The position numbers were made by a program, and so were the translations under genes. From Gyrodactylus bullatarudis (lineage: Eukaryota > Platyhelminthes > Monogenea > Gyrodactylidea > Gyrodactylidae), in contig SSNU01000062.1 in NCBI GenBank assembly GCA_012064415.1, forward strand, positions 427,097 to 491,096: a stretch of 64,000 nt of DNA, given 5' to 3'. The notes beneath the pieces were generated by a model. That model worked only from the letters and a program-made list of their open reading frames with translations. It was not told the origin of the DNA and did no database searches. Shown here one piece after another: positions 36,895 through 49,566 of this stretch. How positions within the stretch are numbered: position 1 is the stretch's first letter; each line of letters opens with the position of its first letter.

Positions 36895-39560
36895 TTAATC
36901 TTGAATTTTTGTTGAACAATTTTCTTTCTTACTCGGTATACTGGCTATGACAACAGAACCATGAGTGTTCATTTTCATTGATTTCGTATCATACAATAGA
37001 CAGTGATTATTCTTGGATGAAAATTGACAAGTATAGTCGATGAGAGCACCAGACAATATCGGGATTATCATGCCTACATTATAAAATAATAAGAATATAA
37101 TCTAAAGGACTATGGTTTTTTCAGCCATAAAACCTGAAGAAAAATTAATACAATGTCAATTAGCTTGTACTCACTAACTATACAACTAGAGAATCCATAA
37201 AATCCAAGAGCCATGGATCTGTCATCCTCCTCGACTAGCCTGATCATTTATCGAATAAAATATTTTTAGAATTAGAATTATCAATGTGCAGTAAAACTTA
37301 CGCTAGTATAGACTTGAAGTAATGAACAATGCTCAAATTTCTAATAAAGGAATACACCATGATGACAATCATATAATAATATATTGAATCGCAACCCTCT
37401 TCACAATAACCAAATCGTTCAGGTTTTGAACCACAGGTACAGGTCTAAAGGAAAGTTATTACATTTAAACGTAATGGACTACCTTAAAAGTAATCAAATG
37501 ACTCACCCCGTTTATTTTGAAGGGGTAAATGTGAGTTCTGTTTTCAATACAGACTAAGCTTTGTACTTCACAGCTATCCATAACGCAGTAGTTATCCCTA
37601 AATGATAAAAGACAGCTTCGTTCAATTCATGAGACAGGCGAATCCGTTTGAAAACACTTACACTTGAGAAATTTCTGGTTGTTTACACTGGCAGGCAAAG
37701 ACGAAGGGAAAGATTAACGAAGATAAAAACTGACAAATGAATATAAAGAGAAGTTTCTTGGATGTTGTCAGGGGCCATTTACAAGCCAAGATTCCACCTG
37801 TCAGATTACTCACAACCCCAAGAATAGTTAAGGAAACAACTAAAATAATAATTCAAAATAAAAAAAATATTATCTCATTTTTCTTCATCTTTAAATGTTT
37901 TCTACGCGGTTTCACTATAAATAAAATATTAGAATTTATGAATAACTTCAAGTTGAAATTCAATTTTCAATGCTCTAAATTTTAGAGTCTAAAATCATGG
38001 GATTTTTTGCTAAAAGATTTTCCCAATGTATCATGAAGTGTGGTGGTACACTATCAAAGGTGATCTCTTATTCGGCTTGGAAAAAATATTTATACGATAT
38101 TCATGTTTATATAAATTCTGAAGAAAGGCATCGGTCTCTCGATATAAAACTCACACGTTATATCCGCTACTTTGACTGGAGTTGTACGATAGTAGAATTC
38201 CAAAGTCTTGTTGAAAAATGGATATAAAAGTTGCGAAGAGATAGCATCGAAAATTGAGCCGAGAAGAAGAAATAAATATGATTTACTCTTCAAGAGTTTC
38301 CTTATCGTCTTGAAAATAGCTAAAAAATGACTAACTCAGGAAAATTGAAAAAAATGGTCTAAGGCACACACAAAACATACATTGTACCTCTTGAATATCG
38401 TTGGGGAAAATTGATTTTCTCCGCTTTAAGCTCTGTTCCCTCTCATCTTCTTCATCGGATTCATGTATTGTACTGGAAACTGTCTAGTTAACTTTAGGCA
38501 AAAAATAGGTTACTTACACCATTAATAAAACTTGATTTCCTCTTCTCATCGATCTTTAACAACCTGTTCAAATAGTCCGGGTTTATAGCGATAATACTGC
38601 CTCTTTGATCAAGGTTGATGGGTGTGAATTCTTCAACTTGACTATTATTCAGTAATCCTGGTGTTATATTAAGCCTGGTAATAGACTTTCTAATCTTTCT
38701 TAATTTGATGAAATCCTTCGGCTCTTCCATAGGTTCTTCTTCTTCATCATCATCACCCCTATCATTCTTTCCAGGATTGTTATCGGAACTCGAAACAGAT
38801 TCACTTGCATCATTATTTACCTCGTTTTCAGTATTTATTAGAAAGAGCAGAATCATGAGTATTAGAAAAGATAATGCTATGAAATGATTATAATTTAATT
38901 ACCTATCGGTATAAAACCTAACCAGTAAGCACCTATCCATTGCATATCGCCCTGTCCAGCATATGAAGAGTTGCGGGTGAGAATTAACCCTTCGTGATAT
39001 TCCAGGAAGTTTTTTGCGATAAAATATCCGATTGGAGACGTAATCTCAGATAATGCAAGTAACAACCCAATGCAGAGTCCAGAACTTTTACCAGATATCA
39101 TATCCAGATGAGATAAACCAAAAGTTATTAGAGGTGGATTTGCAGCCCCAATGAAAAAGTTTGAGATATAAAATATGGAGAAAAATGTCCATTTTTCAAT
39201 CATTGTATGAGATTCAATATTTCTTGAAACTAAGCCTTTATATCCATTTTCATCTTGAAACCTTTGTCCAAATATCACAAAAGGTAAAATTTTGAAGATG
39301 ATAGCTAAACCTGCAACAAGGGAACTAAGTCCAAGAATGAAAGAAACTCTTTTGGATGCAAAGAGATAAGTAACTGTTAGAGCAGAAATAGCGTAACCTG
39401 CATCGACGGCGGAATTTAAGATTCCCATTTCTTTTGAATTTAGGGAGAATCTATTCTCCAATGTTGTCAAGATAATTGAGGAATAACTTGAAGTGATGCC
39501 ATTTAATATTGCAAGAGTACATAGGAAACTAAAGAATTTAATAACTTTGAGCTTATTCAT
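36895..39560 (-). CDS. organic anion transporter polypeptide (OATP/SLCO family)
   Basis: Nine reverse-strand exons close to 646 aa: 38903-39560, 38518-38876, 38381-38483, 38155-38319, 37662-37839, 37507-37597, 37302-37444, 37175-37239 and 36895-37073. OATPs are sodium-independent plasma-membrane exchangers of amphipathic anions. Evidence: a short N-terminus into TM1, SLNSKEMGILNSAVDAGY after TM1, the family hallmark MQWIGAYWLGFIPIG before TM6, and a long acidic serine-rich cytosolic loop. TM7-TM8 with a GG-x(5)-K turn follow. Next is a cysteine-rich Kazal-like extracellular loop (CQCKQPE to CDSIYYY), then TM9-10 with EEDDRSMALGFYGF, and SGALIDYTC and CLLYDT near the end. The protein stops about 30 residues after CLLYD, and I find no TM12, so the C-terminus is either shortened or continues in an exon I missed. 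The first two introns are 26 and 34 nt. Confidence 0.85.
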
Positions 39561-39661
39561 CTAAAGAATACCTTTGAAAAACCTTTTTCGTTTCATATAA
39601 ACAACAGATCTAACGGGTTGTAAGTTTGTTTGGTAGTGCTCAAATTATAAATTTTTTTAAA
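39561..39661. promoter_or_regulatory. 101-bp shared promoter region of the OATP gene and CCDC47
   Basis: The tightest head-to-head pair in the window, with the two ATGs 101 bp apart. Both core promoters and both leaders must lie within this space or within the neighbours' coding sequence. Confidence 0.5.
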
Positions 39662-42600
39662 ATGAAATGGTAACTCTTTAATTAATTCCTTAATCTAGGA
39701 TAACAATTTTTGCTTTAATTATTTTCACTTTTTCCTTATATACCAAAGCAGCTGATGATGATTTCTCTGAATTTGACATTGATACCTCAGGTAAAACTCT
39801 ATCTATTATTTTCAAGACAAATCTGATATCTCAGACATGGACGTAGAGCATACAGATCCTGTCATTGAGAAGACAATTGATTTGAAAGATCCTTTAAATG
39901 AATATACAGTATGTTTTTCAGTTTATTTTTTAGGATGATGAATTCGAAGGCTTGAACGAAATTCCAAAAAACCAGAAAACTCATGATAAAAGTCCAGATT
40001 TGAAAATTGCAAAATTATCTCAACACTTTATGCAATCATGGAATAACTATCACATTGAACTACTAGTTATGCTCACTCTTGTTATTTACATGTTGAATTT
40101 TACTGTCGGAAAGGCCAAGAATTATAAACTTGCACAAGCTTGGTTTTCTGCTCACCAAAGTATTTTGAACGAAAATTTTTCCATTGTTGGCGATGATGGT
40201 ATCTCAAATCCAAACACAAATAGCTTGTACAAAGAATACGAACATGTCTATTCACTTTGGTGTTCAGGAAGAGTCTCCCTTGAGGCAGCCCTATTCGAAA
40301 TTCGACTTCTTAACAGACAATGTTTAATTTCAAGTTTATTTCAATTTTTAAAGCCCACCAATGATAATATTGTAAGATAAATTTTGCTAATCCCTTTAAA
40401 AGGTAATGAGGTTCATTCTTGATGAAAATGAACTTGATAAAATTGTTCTAGCCGTTGGTAAAAAGAAAAGAATCCAAGCCCTGATCAAAGATCATATTGA
40501 TCTGTCTACATTCTGCAAGGATAAACGAGGCCATGAATTCAAAGGACTTCATGAAAGTTTTGTATACGTTAGCGAAACCCATGATGTCCTCGCTGAAATT
40601 CTGACTCTCAAGGTGATTTTTCCTCATTATTCTTCACTAGAAGTATATTTCCCTTTATTTCATTCAATATCTTAAATCGTATTAATGACTGTTTAATCCT
40701 GAATAGAAAAGTATTATTATCGCTATATTGATTTTATTTGAATATACAAATGATATCTATTGATTATTCTTGTAGGTCTGCTCTACTTTGAACGCGTACA
40801 AGGATAACTTTGAATATATTTATATTTCCGATCAATACTGTGGAGTCAAAGCTAGTAATGCAACAGCTGAGTAAGATTAATTCTAGATTATATCTTTTCC
40901 CTTTTTAATCTTTAGGGAATCATCTATGGTCCATGTGACAAAAACTCAAAATGTCATCGAAATTTGTTTAAAAGGTAAGCAAACTACTTTAAAGTATACA
41001 CATATTATAATTTACTTAAAATTTTACTTGAACTTATATTACTTTTATTTTTTTATTTTCTAATCCTTTGTATAATAATGAAATTTCAAAACAGTCTCGG
41101 TTACACCCTAAAAACTAGAAAAAATGTATTACTCTACTAATTATTCCTTAGTTTTGCAATGGAGTGACTAATCTATAGCCTTTCTACAATCATTATTTCT
41201 TTGCATCAATCTTTCTTCGTTCTTTCTCTGTGAGTACAACATTCGAGTACAACTTCTCATCCATTTTTTATGCTGTAAAAATCGATTCAAATATCTAGGA
41301 AATTATATGATCCCAGTAGACTCAAAGATGGATCGAGTGAATTAGTTTAATGTACGACAATAGATACACTAGTAGACTACTTTTTCAGTTAAAAATCTCC
41401 TTCGATGCATATATATATCTGGGTAATACACATTGTGTATGGATAATTTTATTCAGATTTGACAGAGATTTTTATCCCTTCTTTGACATGATGTTAGAAA
41501 ATTGCTCTGACGAAAGAAATTTGAATAGCTTCCCTTCAAACTCTGCATAGTTTATCTTTTTTTCAATTCAACATCATAAATTCATTTGTACCAAACAATA
41601 AGTAAAAGTAATATGAGTATTCCTATTTATATACTAGGCCAAATTTTTCAACTTTTCCCAGCCTAAATCTCATTTTGAAGATGATTGAAAACTGACTAAT
41701 TTTTCCTATGAAACCATACATTATTGAATTTATCATGATTAAAATGATGATCTCGATTGAAAATGACAATTTATCAACACGCGCTAAAATTTTCTTTTCA
41801 ATGAATTTTTACTACGAGAAAGGACAAAATTGAGTCTTGTTTCACATGTTGAAAAGAATTCCTAGGATAATTTAGATGATTTTAGGGAAATTGCGAATCA
41901 GAACATGAAAAATTTTCATTTTGATTTTCAAAAATGTGTTATTCTCGGTTAAAATATCAATTTTTGATTAAGGGGAAAATAAAATGTTGTATTACCCTAT
42001 TATATACCCTTTAAAATAATATCTAAAATGTATTTTGCCTTTTATGTCTTGTATCGTACTAATCCATATTGAAATGGATCAGAAAGAAGAATCTAGACGA
42101 AATTTGCATAAAATAATGAGAGTTTACAAATTTCATCACCCCCTTTTCTTCAAATCCATTTTAATACAGAAAAAATCTTTATTTTCTTCCTTCTGATTTA
42201 ATTAACTCAACATCATTATTTTAGCTGGTAATCGAGGTCAAGTTACTGAGGAGGATATGGCAGCATTGGCTGATCTGATGACATTTGTCTTTTTCATGAT
42301 TGACAAAATTTCACGTACAAGACTTGGATCAGTAAGTTACCTTAAGCTTAAAAATAAATAAACTTTCATCCCGCCTTTTTCTATACTAGAGCCTTAATGT
42401 TTTTTTTTTCATGTTTATTTCTTATTGTGTCCAATGTATTCACTGTCACTGAAACATTTATTTATCTAGGTTTGATACTTTTAAATATATTTTTCCATTG
42501 TCGGCGACTTTCATTGGTACAAATTGGTCATTTAAACTGAGACGCATATTGTGATAACAATAAATACTATGCATTACAATCACTGGTAAATATTACATTA

Positions 42601-45600
42601 GTTATATTCTGATGATGATTATGTAACCTTTGGTTAGTTTTTATGACTCTACCATGAAAAGAACTACAACAATATATTGCTTAGTCATTCTCAAATTCAT
42701 CGCTAATGATAAGAGATATTTTCGCCAATTTTCTTTGATAAACATTTATGAATTAATTATTTCCTGATTATGCAAACAGTCCTATTTATTGTTTGAGAAA
42801 AACCTCAAAGGGTTTGTCCAATAGTTGTAAGGAAAACTTCGTCCAATTTATTTCCGAAAAGTATTACAGAAAAAATCAATCATTTATCATAATTTTATGA
42901 CATATTCTCTTTTATTTCAATAAAAATTATTTCTCTGAAACATATACACGCGTACATTTACCACATGAAATAAAATCCAGTCACAAACAAACTGGAATAG
43001 ACAGGCATATCTTGCCCAAATCAGTGACTCATCCGAAACACTCTGAATTCAGTTGCACATAACTTGGTTTTTGTGCGTACGTAGATGCAGTAATTTTCCT
43101 TTTTCCAGAAAAACTATGTATAAATAAAAGATATATATGGTCAAATGAACGTTCTTGTGATTGTAATTCCCTTCAAGAATGTCTGTCATTTATTTTAATT
43201 CTCCTAATACGCTATATAGATAATCTACTTGTTCCTTCACCATCATTTACAATATCATACATGATTCATTATTATTAGTATGTATGATTTTTGTAGACTT
43301 CCTCTGAACACCCATCCACCCAACCAAATTTTTTCTGTCCAATAAAAATGCAGGTGAAAATGTTTCAAGAGTGTATCATACCAGATGAATAAAGTTTTTG
43401 AAAAAGTCTCGACTCGTGAACCATGCGAAATTAAGTTTATTACTGTTACTCTATAACCAAGCTATTTTTATTTATTTCAATTCCTTCTCTCCAGCAATTT
43501 CATTTTATTTCTATACTTTCTGAGGTAACCCATAAAGTCAAGTAGAAGAATAAACTAGTGTTACTCTCTATCGAACCAGTGTTGGTGTAGAAAGCTTTAC
43601 TCATAATCAAGTTTTATTCTTTTGGTATTCTCGCCGATTAGTTCAGAACTCAGCAATTTTGGTTTTTCTAGCTTCTACTCTTTCTGCATTATTTACACAC
43701 ATTCATGCCCAAAAGAGATGTACTGTTTCAAATTGAATTCAATCATAGTTTGAATGTTCATTATAATGAATAATAGGTTTGCACTTACCTTGAAATAATA
43801 GCCCTTTATCACTTTAAACTAATGATAAATGAAACATGCTTTTTTTGAAAAAAATTTTATTTTCAATAATCAATGAGATTAAATTTGAAAATTCTCCATC
43901 TTCAAATGAACAAATATTCTTCCCTTGTTGTAGACGATGGGGGATTTATTCGTAGATTTGAGATTCCCCCTCCAAAATTCAGTTTTGTCTTGAGACTCTT
44001 CCTTTCATTGTTCATTGAAATTTAATGATATCATCATTACGGTACATATATCAAATGTTTGTTTGTCTTTTTACGCATTTATCATTTCTTTTGGAAGTAA
44101 TAATATCCCTTAATAGAATGGGAGGAATATCCTTATCATATTTTGCATAGTTTCCAGGGATGATAATAATCGATCCATTCTTGATGATTCATAGCTATTA
44201 CTATAGATATATATTTTTTCTCTTATTTATACAAGATATCAGTTGTATTTGGTTTAATAATGGCATCTTTGTCGATTTTCACCAATTGTGATTAAAACAG
44301 GTTGGAACCAGATATAATGCACTAAAAAGTATACATGTTAAAAACTTTGATATCTACCCACGGAAATAATAAGTGGTGTACGTACACTGTATTTACGAAT
44401 AGACATTGTGTGTGGATAAAAGAGAGTAACGAACCCTTATTTGGTTAACTACATAGCTGAATAAATAAATAAACAGATATCTTGGATGGAAACTAAAAAT
44501 AAACATGACTCGTTTAGACAAGACCTACAATGTTAAACGACTACACGCGTATATGCTCAATTATTATTATTTTTTCAATTTACCTCTTCTGTATTTCATA
44601 GTCAAGTTAACACATAAAGGATTCTAGTAATTTTATTGACTTCTATAGTTGTTCTTATTCTTTGCGTCTAACTAATTTACTTGTCTCTAATTGAATACAC
44701 AAGCATAGCTATTCATATTTCCCACAATTAAAATAGGTCTAATAAACTAACTAACTCCGGATGCAAGTATTAAACCTGCATTTACTGAATCTTTTGGCAT
44801 TTCCAAAATCTCCATTTATTATTATTAGCCTAAACCTTGATTGTTTAATGTTCATTTATCAAGAATTGACTTGGATAACTAATACATTAAATGTTTTGAT
44901 ACAACCCCTTGCAATAGGTTTCACTCTACCGTTGTTATCGTTTTCTCAGTCCCATTTTATTTCAATGAAATAATTCAGTTTGGTTTGCTCAAAACTTTTA
45001 TTATTTCTCAAATAAAAAAGTATTAAACTTTTCCTTTCATAAAAGTTTAACTATATATTCTCCCATTAGAAAATAACAAAAGCTTAACTTTGTCTAACTG
45101 CATTGGTAGTATTTAAGTATTATCCCAATAGAAAATTACAGCGGGAATATTTTTAATGCCTCTTATTTGTGTGTGTTTGTGTATGAGAAAGCAAGCGATA
45201 AAAGTTGCTTTATTGAATTTCTCTCTTCAGCCTAATGTGTGTGATATTATGGAGGAGAGAAAGAGTCAATGGTCGTGGGTGTGGGTGTGTGTGTGTTTTT
45301 GTGTTTGTAGATAGATAGATTTGCTTAGTAGTAGTAAACTATAATGGCAATGAATGAATCATTTTTTCTATCCTTCTCTAATCTATGTATATTTGAATCT
45401 ATTATCTACTCAAACTTGGTCTGCATACACACTCTTTTCCTCAAGTTTCATCCCGTTATTTTATATCCACTCTATTTTACTTATTGGCTAAATTAGATTC
45501 AATGAAATTGCCAAAGAGATATATCATTCATTTGATCCAATTGCTGGAATTAAAAGTTTAAACTTTGGGATAGTCCCAGGTCTTGATTCAAACTTCCCAT

Positions 45601-48600
45601 CATCTCCCTGCTATATAGAATAGAAAAAGATGCTTTTTGTTATCACCAAATAGTCTTCCTTAATGATGATGATACTATCGAAATGTATTCACCAGTGAAA
45701 AATAAACAAAATTAACAACAATAGTTTTTGTGATATGAGATATGTGAATCACTTTGTTAATTCTTTTTCTTCTTCATCATCATCAACATCAATGTTTTGT
45801 TCTTGTGATATTCTACAGAAAACCCAGTGCACTTTAGCCTATCTCTAGGACAATTTCTTTTACCTTCTCTAATTAATGATAAATTAATTAACTTGAGAGA
45901 AATACCGAAATATATCTCACTGAAACTGAAAATATATATGTTACCGTAAATATTGAAAAAGACAAATGAATGCAGGTGTCTGCGTTAAAGTTTAAGTATT
46001 GGGATCATATTTTTTGATTAACTTAGGAATTTTCAATATTCACGGTAACATATATCTAAACGTAGTTTACATGAAAATTAGAATTTACCGTGCTATCTAA
46101 AAACTCAATATTCTTGTATCTAGATAGTCAGGAACAAAATTATTTTTAGAATACCATAATGAAATCAACCCATTGGAATGTCGGAAAAAATAAAATTTCA
46201 AAAATAATTCAGGCAAATTTTTTAATTTCAAATAACTAAAATATTTATTCATTTCAGAGAATTGAAGCGATTTAATACCGAAATTCAAGATGAAATTTTG
46301 AAAAAATTTCGAATTTGACCTGAGAAGTTGAAAGAAAACTGTGACTATTCATCAAGTCAGGATATTTTTCATTGAAATGATAGTTTCTTTGAAATCTTTC
46401 GTCTAATTTTGATCCAAAATTCGGTATTTATTCGCCTCAATTCTCTGAAATCAATAAAAGTTTTGAGGTCAAACATTAAAAATGGCCTAATGTTGGCCAG
46501 ATTGAATTTTTTCATTCAGAAATTTGTATGGGATTCTTAAAACAATTCTTTTCCTGTCTATATAGAGAAAAATGGATTGGGTTTTTTGTGAAAATGACAA
46601 ATTCTCATATCATTATAAATTTAATTGATAATGAGTAGTTAATCTACTATTAACTTTTGTTTTTATAAACCTTGGCTAGGTTGATTCATGTTACATTAGG
46701 CCAAATTGGTCATGCTACTTTTTTATCATCTTAAATAAATGCAAAATTCTTGTCTAATTACAATTATCATACTCCAGTCTAAGAGAATCGATATCCCAAA
46801 TTTTTCTTTCCCGGGTAGAAATGAGAAATATTTCTCTTCAGGTCATCAAGGAATTTCATGAAATGACTATAATACGTTTGCATTTTGCAAATGTCTCCCT
46901 CATTAATAATCCAGTGAATATATGCGTTTCTATAATAAAATAAATACTACCCTAAAAATTTACAATTTGTACACAAATGTGGCCTTAACTCATGCCTTGT
47001 TTTTTTCCTTTCCTCCCTTATTTCAATGGTTGGGAAAAAAGTTTTCAAATATCGGATACGGTTAAGTATTTATTCTTCCTTTCCAATTTTCTCAACTAAA
47101 CTAAAGTTACTTATCAACTTATCCTCATTGAGTCAGTATCAGATAGCCAATGTTGATTCCTTTGAAAAATGACCATTCCTAGAGACAATTCTCAGTCGAT
47201 TATATTCTATAATTTGAATAATACAGTCCTGTTTTTATTCTGTTGAAAAAACAGCTTAAAATAAAATAATTCAATATCTTTGGATGTTTATTTCCTTTGT
47301 TAAGAAAAAATTCACATCTATGTGATATTTTCCCTTCCTGACAGCTATTTCCGTAGCCCAAGGCGTCTTGTTTTTTAATAAATTTCAACACAAAATTTCA
47401 AATTTTTATCCTTAAAAATATAACTATAGTTGCAAATAAATTCATTCATTTATCTCAGGTACTAAAATCTATTTTCTCTTTAGGACAGGAAAAAGGCCGA
47501 ATTCAATCGCAGAGCTATTGTTGAAGCAAAAATGAAGCTATCACATGCTATGCGTCAAGAGGCTGCACAAGCTCGTAAAGATGAAAAGAAGCGAGCTGCC
47601 AAGGAACGAATTATGGCCGAAGAAGATCCAGAAAAGGCAAAAAGATTGGCAGTGAGTTGTTACTTTTTGAACGCTAACAACGAATAGCTTGTTTAGTGTC
47701 ACTATAATGATCCTTTTTCTCTTTTTAATTCACACACGCAAATGAGTCATGTACTCTCTCATGTCTGTCAATGAGGATATAGACCCACCCTTTTAATCGA
47801 CTCAATTTTCTCCCAGAGTGCTAGAGAGAGAGAGTAATTCACCAGAATTCACTAGTCTATCACAAAAAATACTCAAAGTCAACTATTTTTCCAGAAAAAA
47901 ACTATTCATTATGAAAAGTGTTATAATTCAGTTTGCATTGGATATTAATTAAATATGAGTTATAGAGGACAAGCCCTTATTTATTGAATGGGTGTACTTT
48001 TAGCATCCGAGAGAGGCCATGATATCAATCGGAATCATCAAACTATAGTTTTAACTCTAAAGCAGCAATGTTTTTTTTGAAATCTTTTGTAAACTGGCGA
48101 AATTGATCAATTTCACTTGAATGACACTTGGAATGTGCTCCTACTAGAAAAATTGTCCCAACTTCAAGATATTTTTCCTTCACATAAGGCCTAGATGTGT
48201 ATGTTTTATTTAAGTTTATACCTTTCTCTGTTTGAAAACAAACTCTCCGACTAGCTAGAGATCAAACGATAGATCTAATTTCTGGATTTATATTCTCCCT
48301 TCTATTATGCATTGTTTATTTTCCAAAATTCAGTTGGTAGGAAAGGGAATACCTATCAACTTGATAATTTTTTAATTGGCTTACTTTTTTCCCCAAAATC
48401 TAAGAAAAAAGCATGTACCAAAGAGTTTTATTTACATGACATTTAGTATTGCTTGATGAGTACCACAAAGCCATTTGCTCACAAATCGATTGTTATAGGT
48501 CACATATACAGTCACAATCGAATGTTTTCTTGAATACCATTGTATTGTTTTTTTACATAATTAATGCACTCTTTCTGTCTATATTACTCTCGTTTATTAT

Positions 48601-48747
48601 TAAAGGAATCAAATCCTGTCTACAGTAGTTGTTATTCCAATCTAAATTCTCATATTATAAATACATCATTTTTAATATTTGTAGGAAATTGAAGAAAAGA
48701 AGGAACGCAGGAAGCAGCCCAAGGTTAAGATGATCAAGTCAAAGTGA
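39662..48747 (+). CDS. CCDC47: CCDC47 (calumin), ER translocon-associated membrane protein
   Basis: Ten exons give 443 aa (human 483): 39662-39669, 39699-39790, 39817-39908, 39934-40371, 40403-40612, 40776-40870, 40916-40974, 42225-42331, 47484-47651 and 48685-48747. A signal peptide is followed by an acidic lumenal head, then a single transmembrane segment ([18 protein letters not shown]). The conserved cytosolic domain has [18 protein letters not shown] and YSLWCSGR. The C-terminus is a basic coiled coil ([33 protein letters not shown] in overlapping blocks) and ends in KMIKSK. CCDC47 is part of the PAT complex that assists multipass membrane-protein insertion at the ribosome-Sec61 channel. 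The first coding exon is only 8 nt. Introns 1-4 are 29, 26, 25 and 31 nt, but two later ones are 1.25 and 5.15 kb. An AATAAA at 49120-49125 follows. Confidence 0.92.
42332..47483 (+). other. 5.15-kb intron of CCDC47
   Basis: Bounded by GTAAGT and TTTAG with matching phase. It contains GT-rich microsatellites near 45270-45310 and an inverted repeat at 45934-46055. No coding exon or RNA gene is recognised inside. Confidence 0.6.
45934..46055. repeat. inverted repeat with 26-bp arms (hairpin or MITE)
   Basis: Arms at 45934-45959 (containing gttaccgtaaatattgaaaa) and 46030-46055 are reverse complements with one or two mismatches, around a 70-bp spacer. It lies in a CCDC47 intron. It may be a small MITE; the spacer is long for a microRNA precursor. 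Confidence 0.55.
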
Positions 48748-49566
48748 TGACTCACTCATCAATGCGTACATACAAGAACAACCTACCTATGTGCAATGCT
48801 CTGAAACACATATACTCTCACTCTGAAATATTTACGCACGTGTGCTCTAAAATTTTTCTATTCTATATGTACCATCTCACCTCTCATTTCATCGGTTTTC
48901 TCTATTGTTAAAGAGAGAGAACTCTCAACCATTTCTCTAGAAATTTCTACTTGACGAGGAACCTATAGTTACTAATGTAATTACTCATGTCTATAATAGA
49001 CTACCTCCCATATTGTTTTTTCCATCTAATTAGGAATTTGTATTTTGATTTTGTAAAATTATATTATCAATGATATCTCAGTGTGAGAGAAAAAATTGTA
49101 CTACCGAAATTGTATTAAAAATAAAACCCTTTTTTAAGAACAAAAATTATTTATATTTTTTTTGATTTTAAAATAGCACATAATTATTTGTAATATAATA
49201 ATAACATTAGACATAATCAATTAGATTTAAAAGAAATTTGGTCTCATTCATCCTTTTTTTATATAAAGTTTAGTTGTCAGTTATAGGCATTGATAGACTT
49301 GGAATCACACACCGTATAAACAAAAAAACTGCCAAATTAGGATTCTAATTTGACTTGAAAAAGAAACAGTTTCCCTTTTGTAAGGTAATTCATCATTTTT
49401 TCTTTTTGAGAATAAATAAACATGAGTTTTGTTGTGAGGATGAAATGTTTCTTTCTTGAGGGGAATATTGTCATGTTCTTGTGAGGAAACACGATCAAAG
49501 GAGAGATTTTGTAGATGCGCTGTATCGTTTATTAAATAATACCATTAAATAATTGATAACACAAGA
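48748..49566. other. convergent 3' ends of CCDC47 and Lgl
   Basis: Holds the CCDC47 polyadenylation signal (49120-49125) and the Lgl signal on the reverse strand (plus tttatt, 49528-49533). No other gene is seen. Confidence 0.5.

Noticed and set aside
45270..45310. GT-rich tract as a possible regulatory element
   Set aside because: Ordinary microsatellite.
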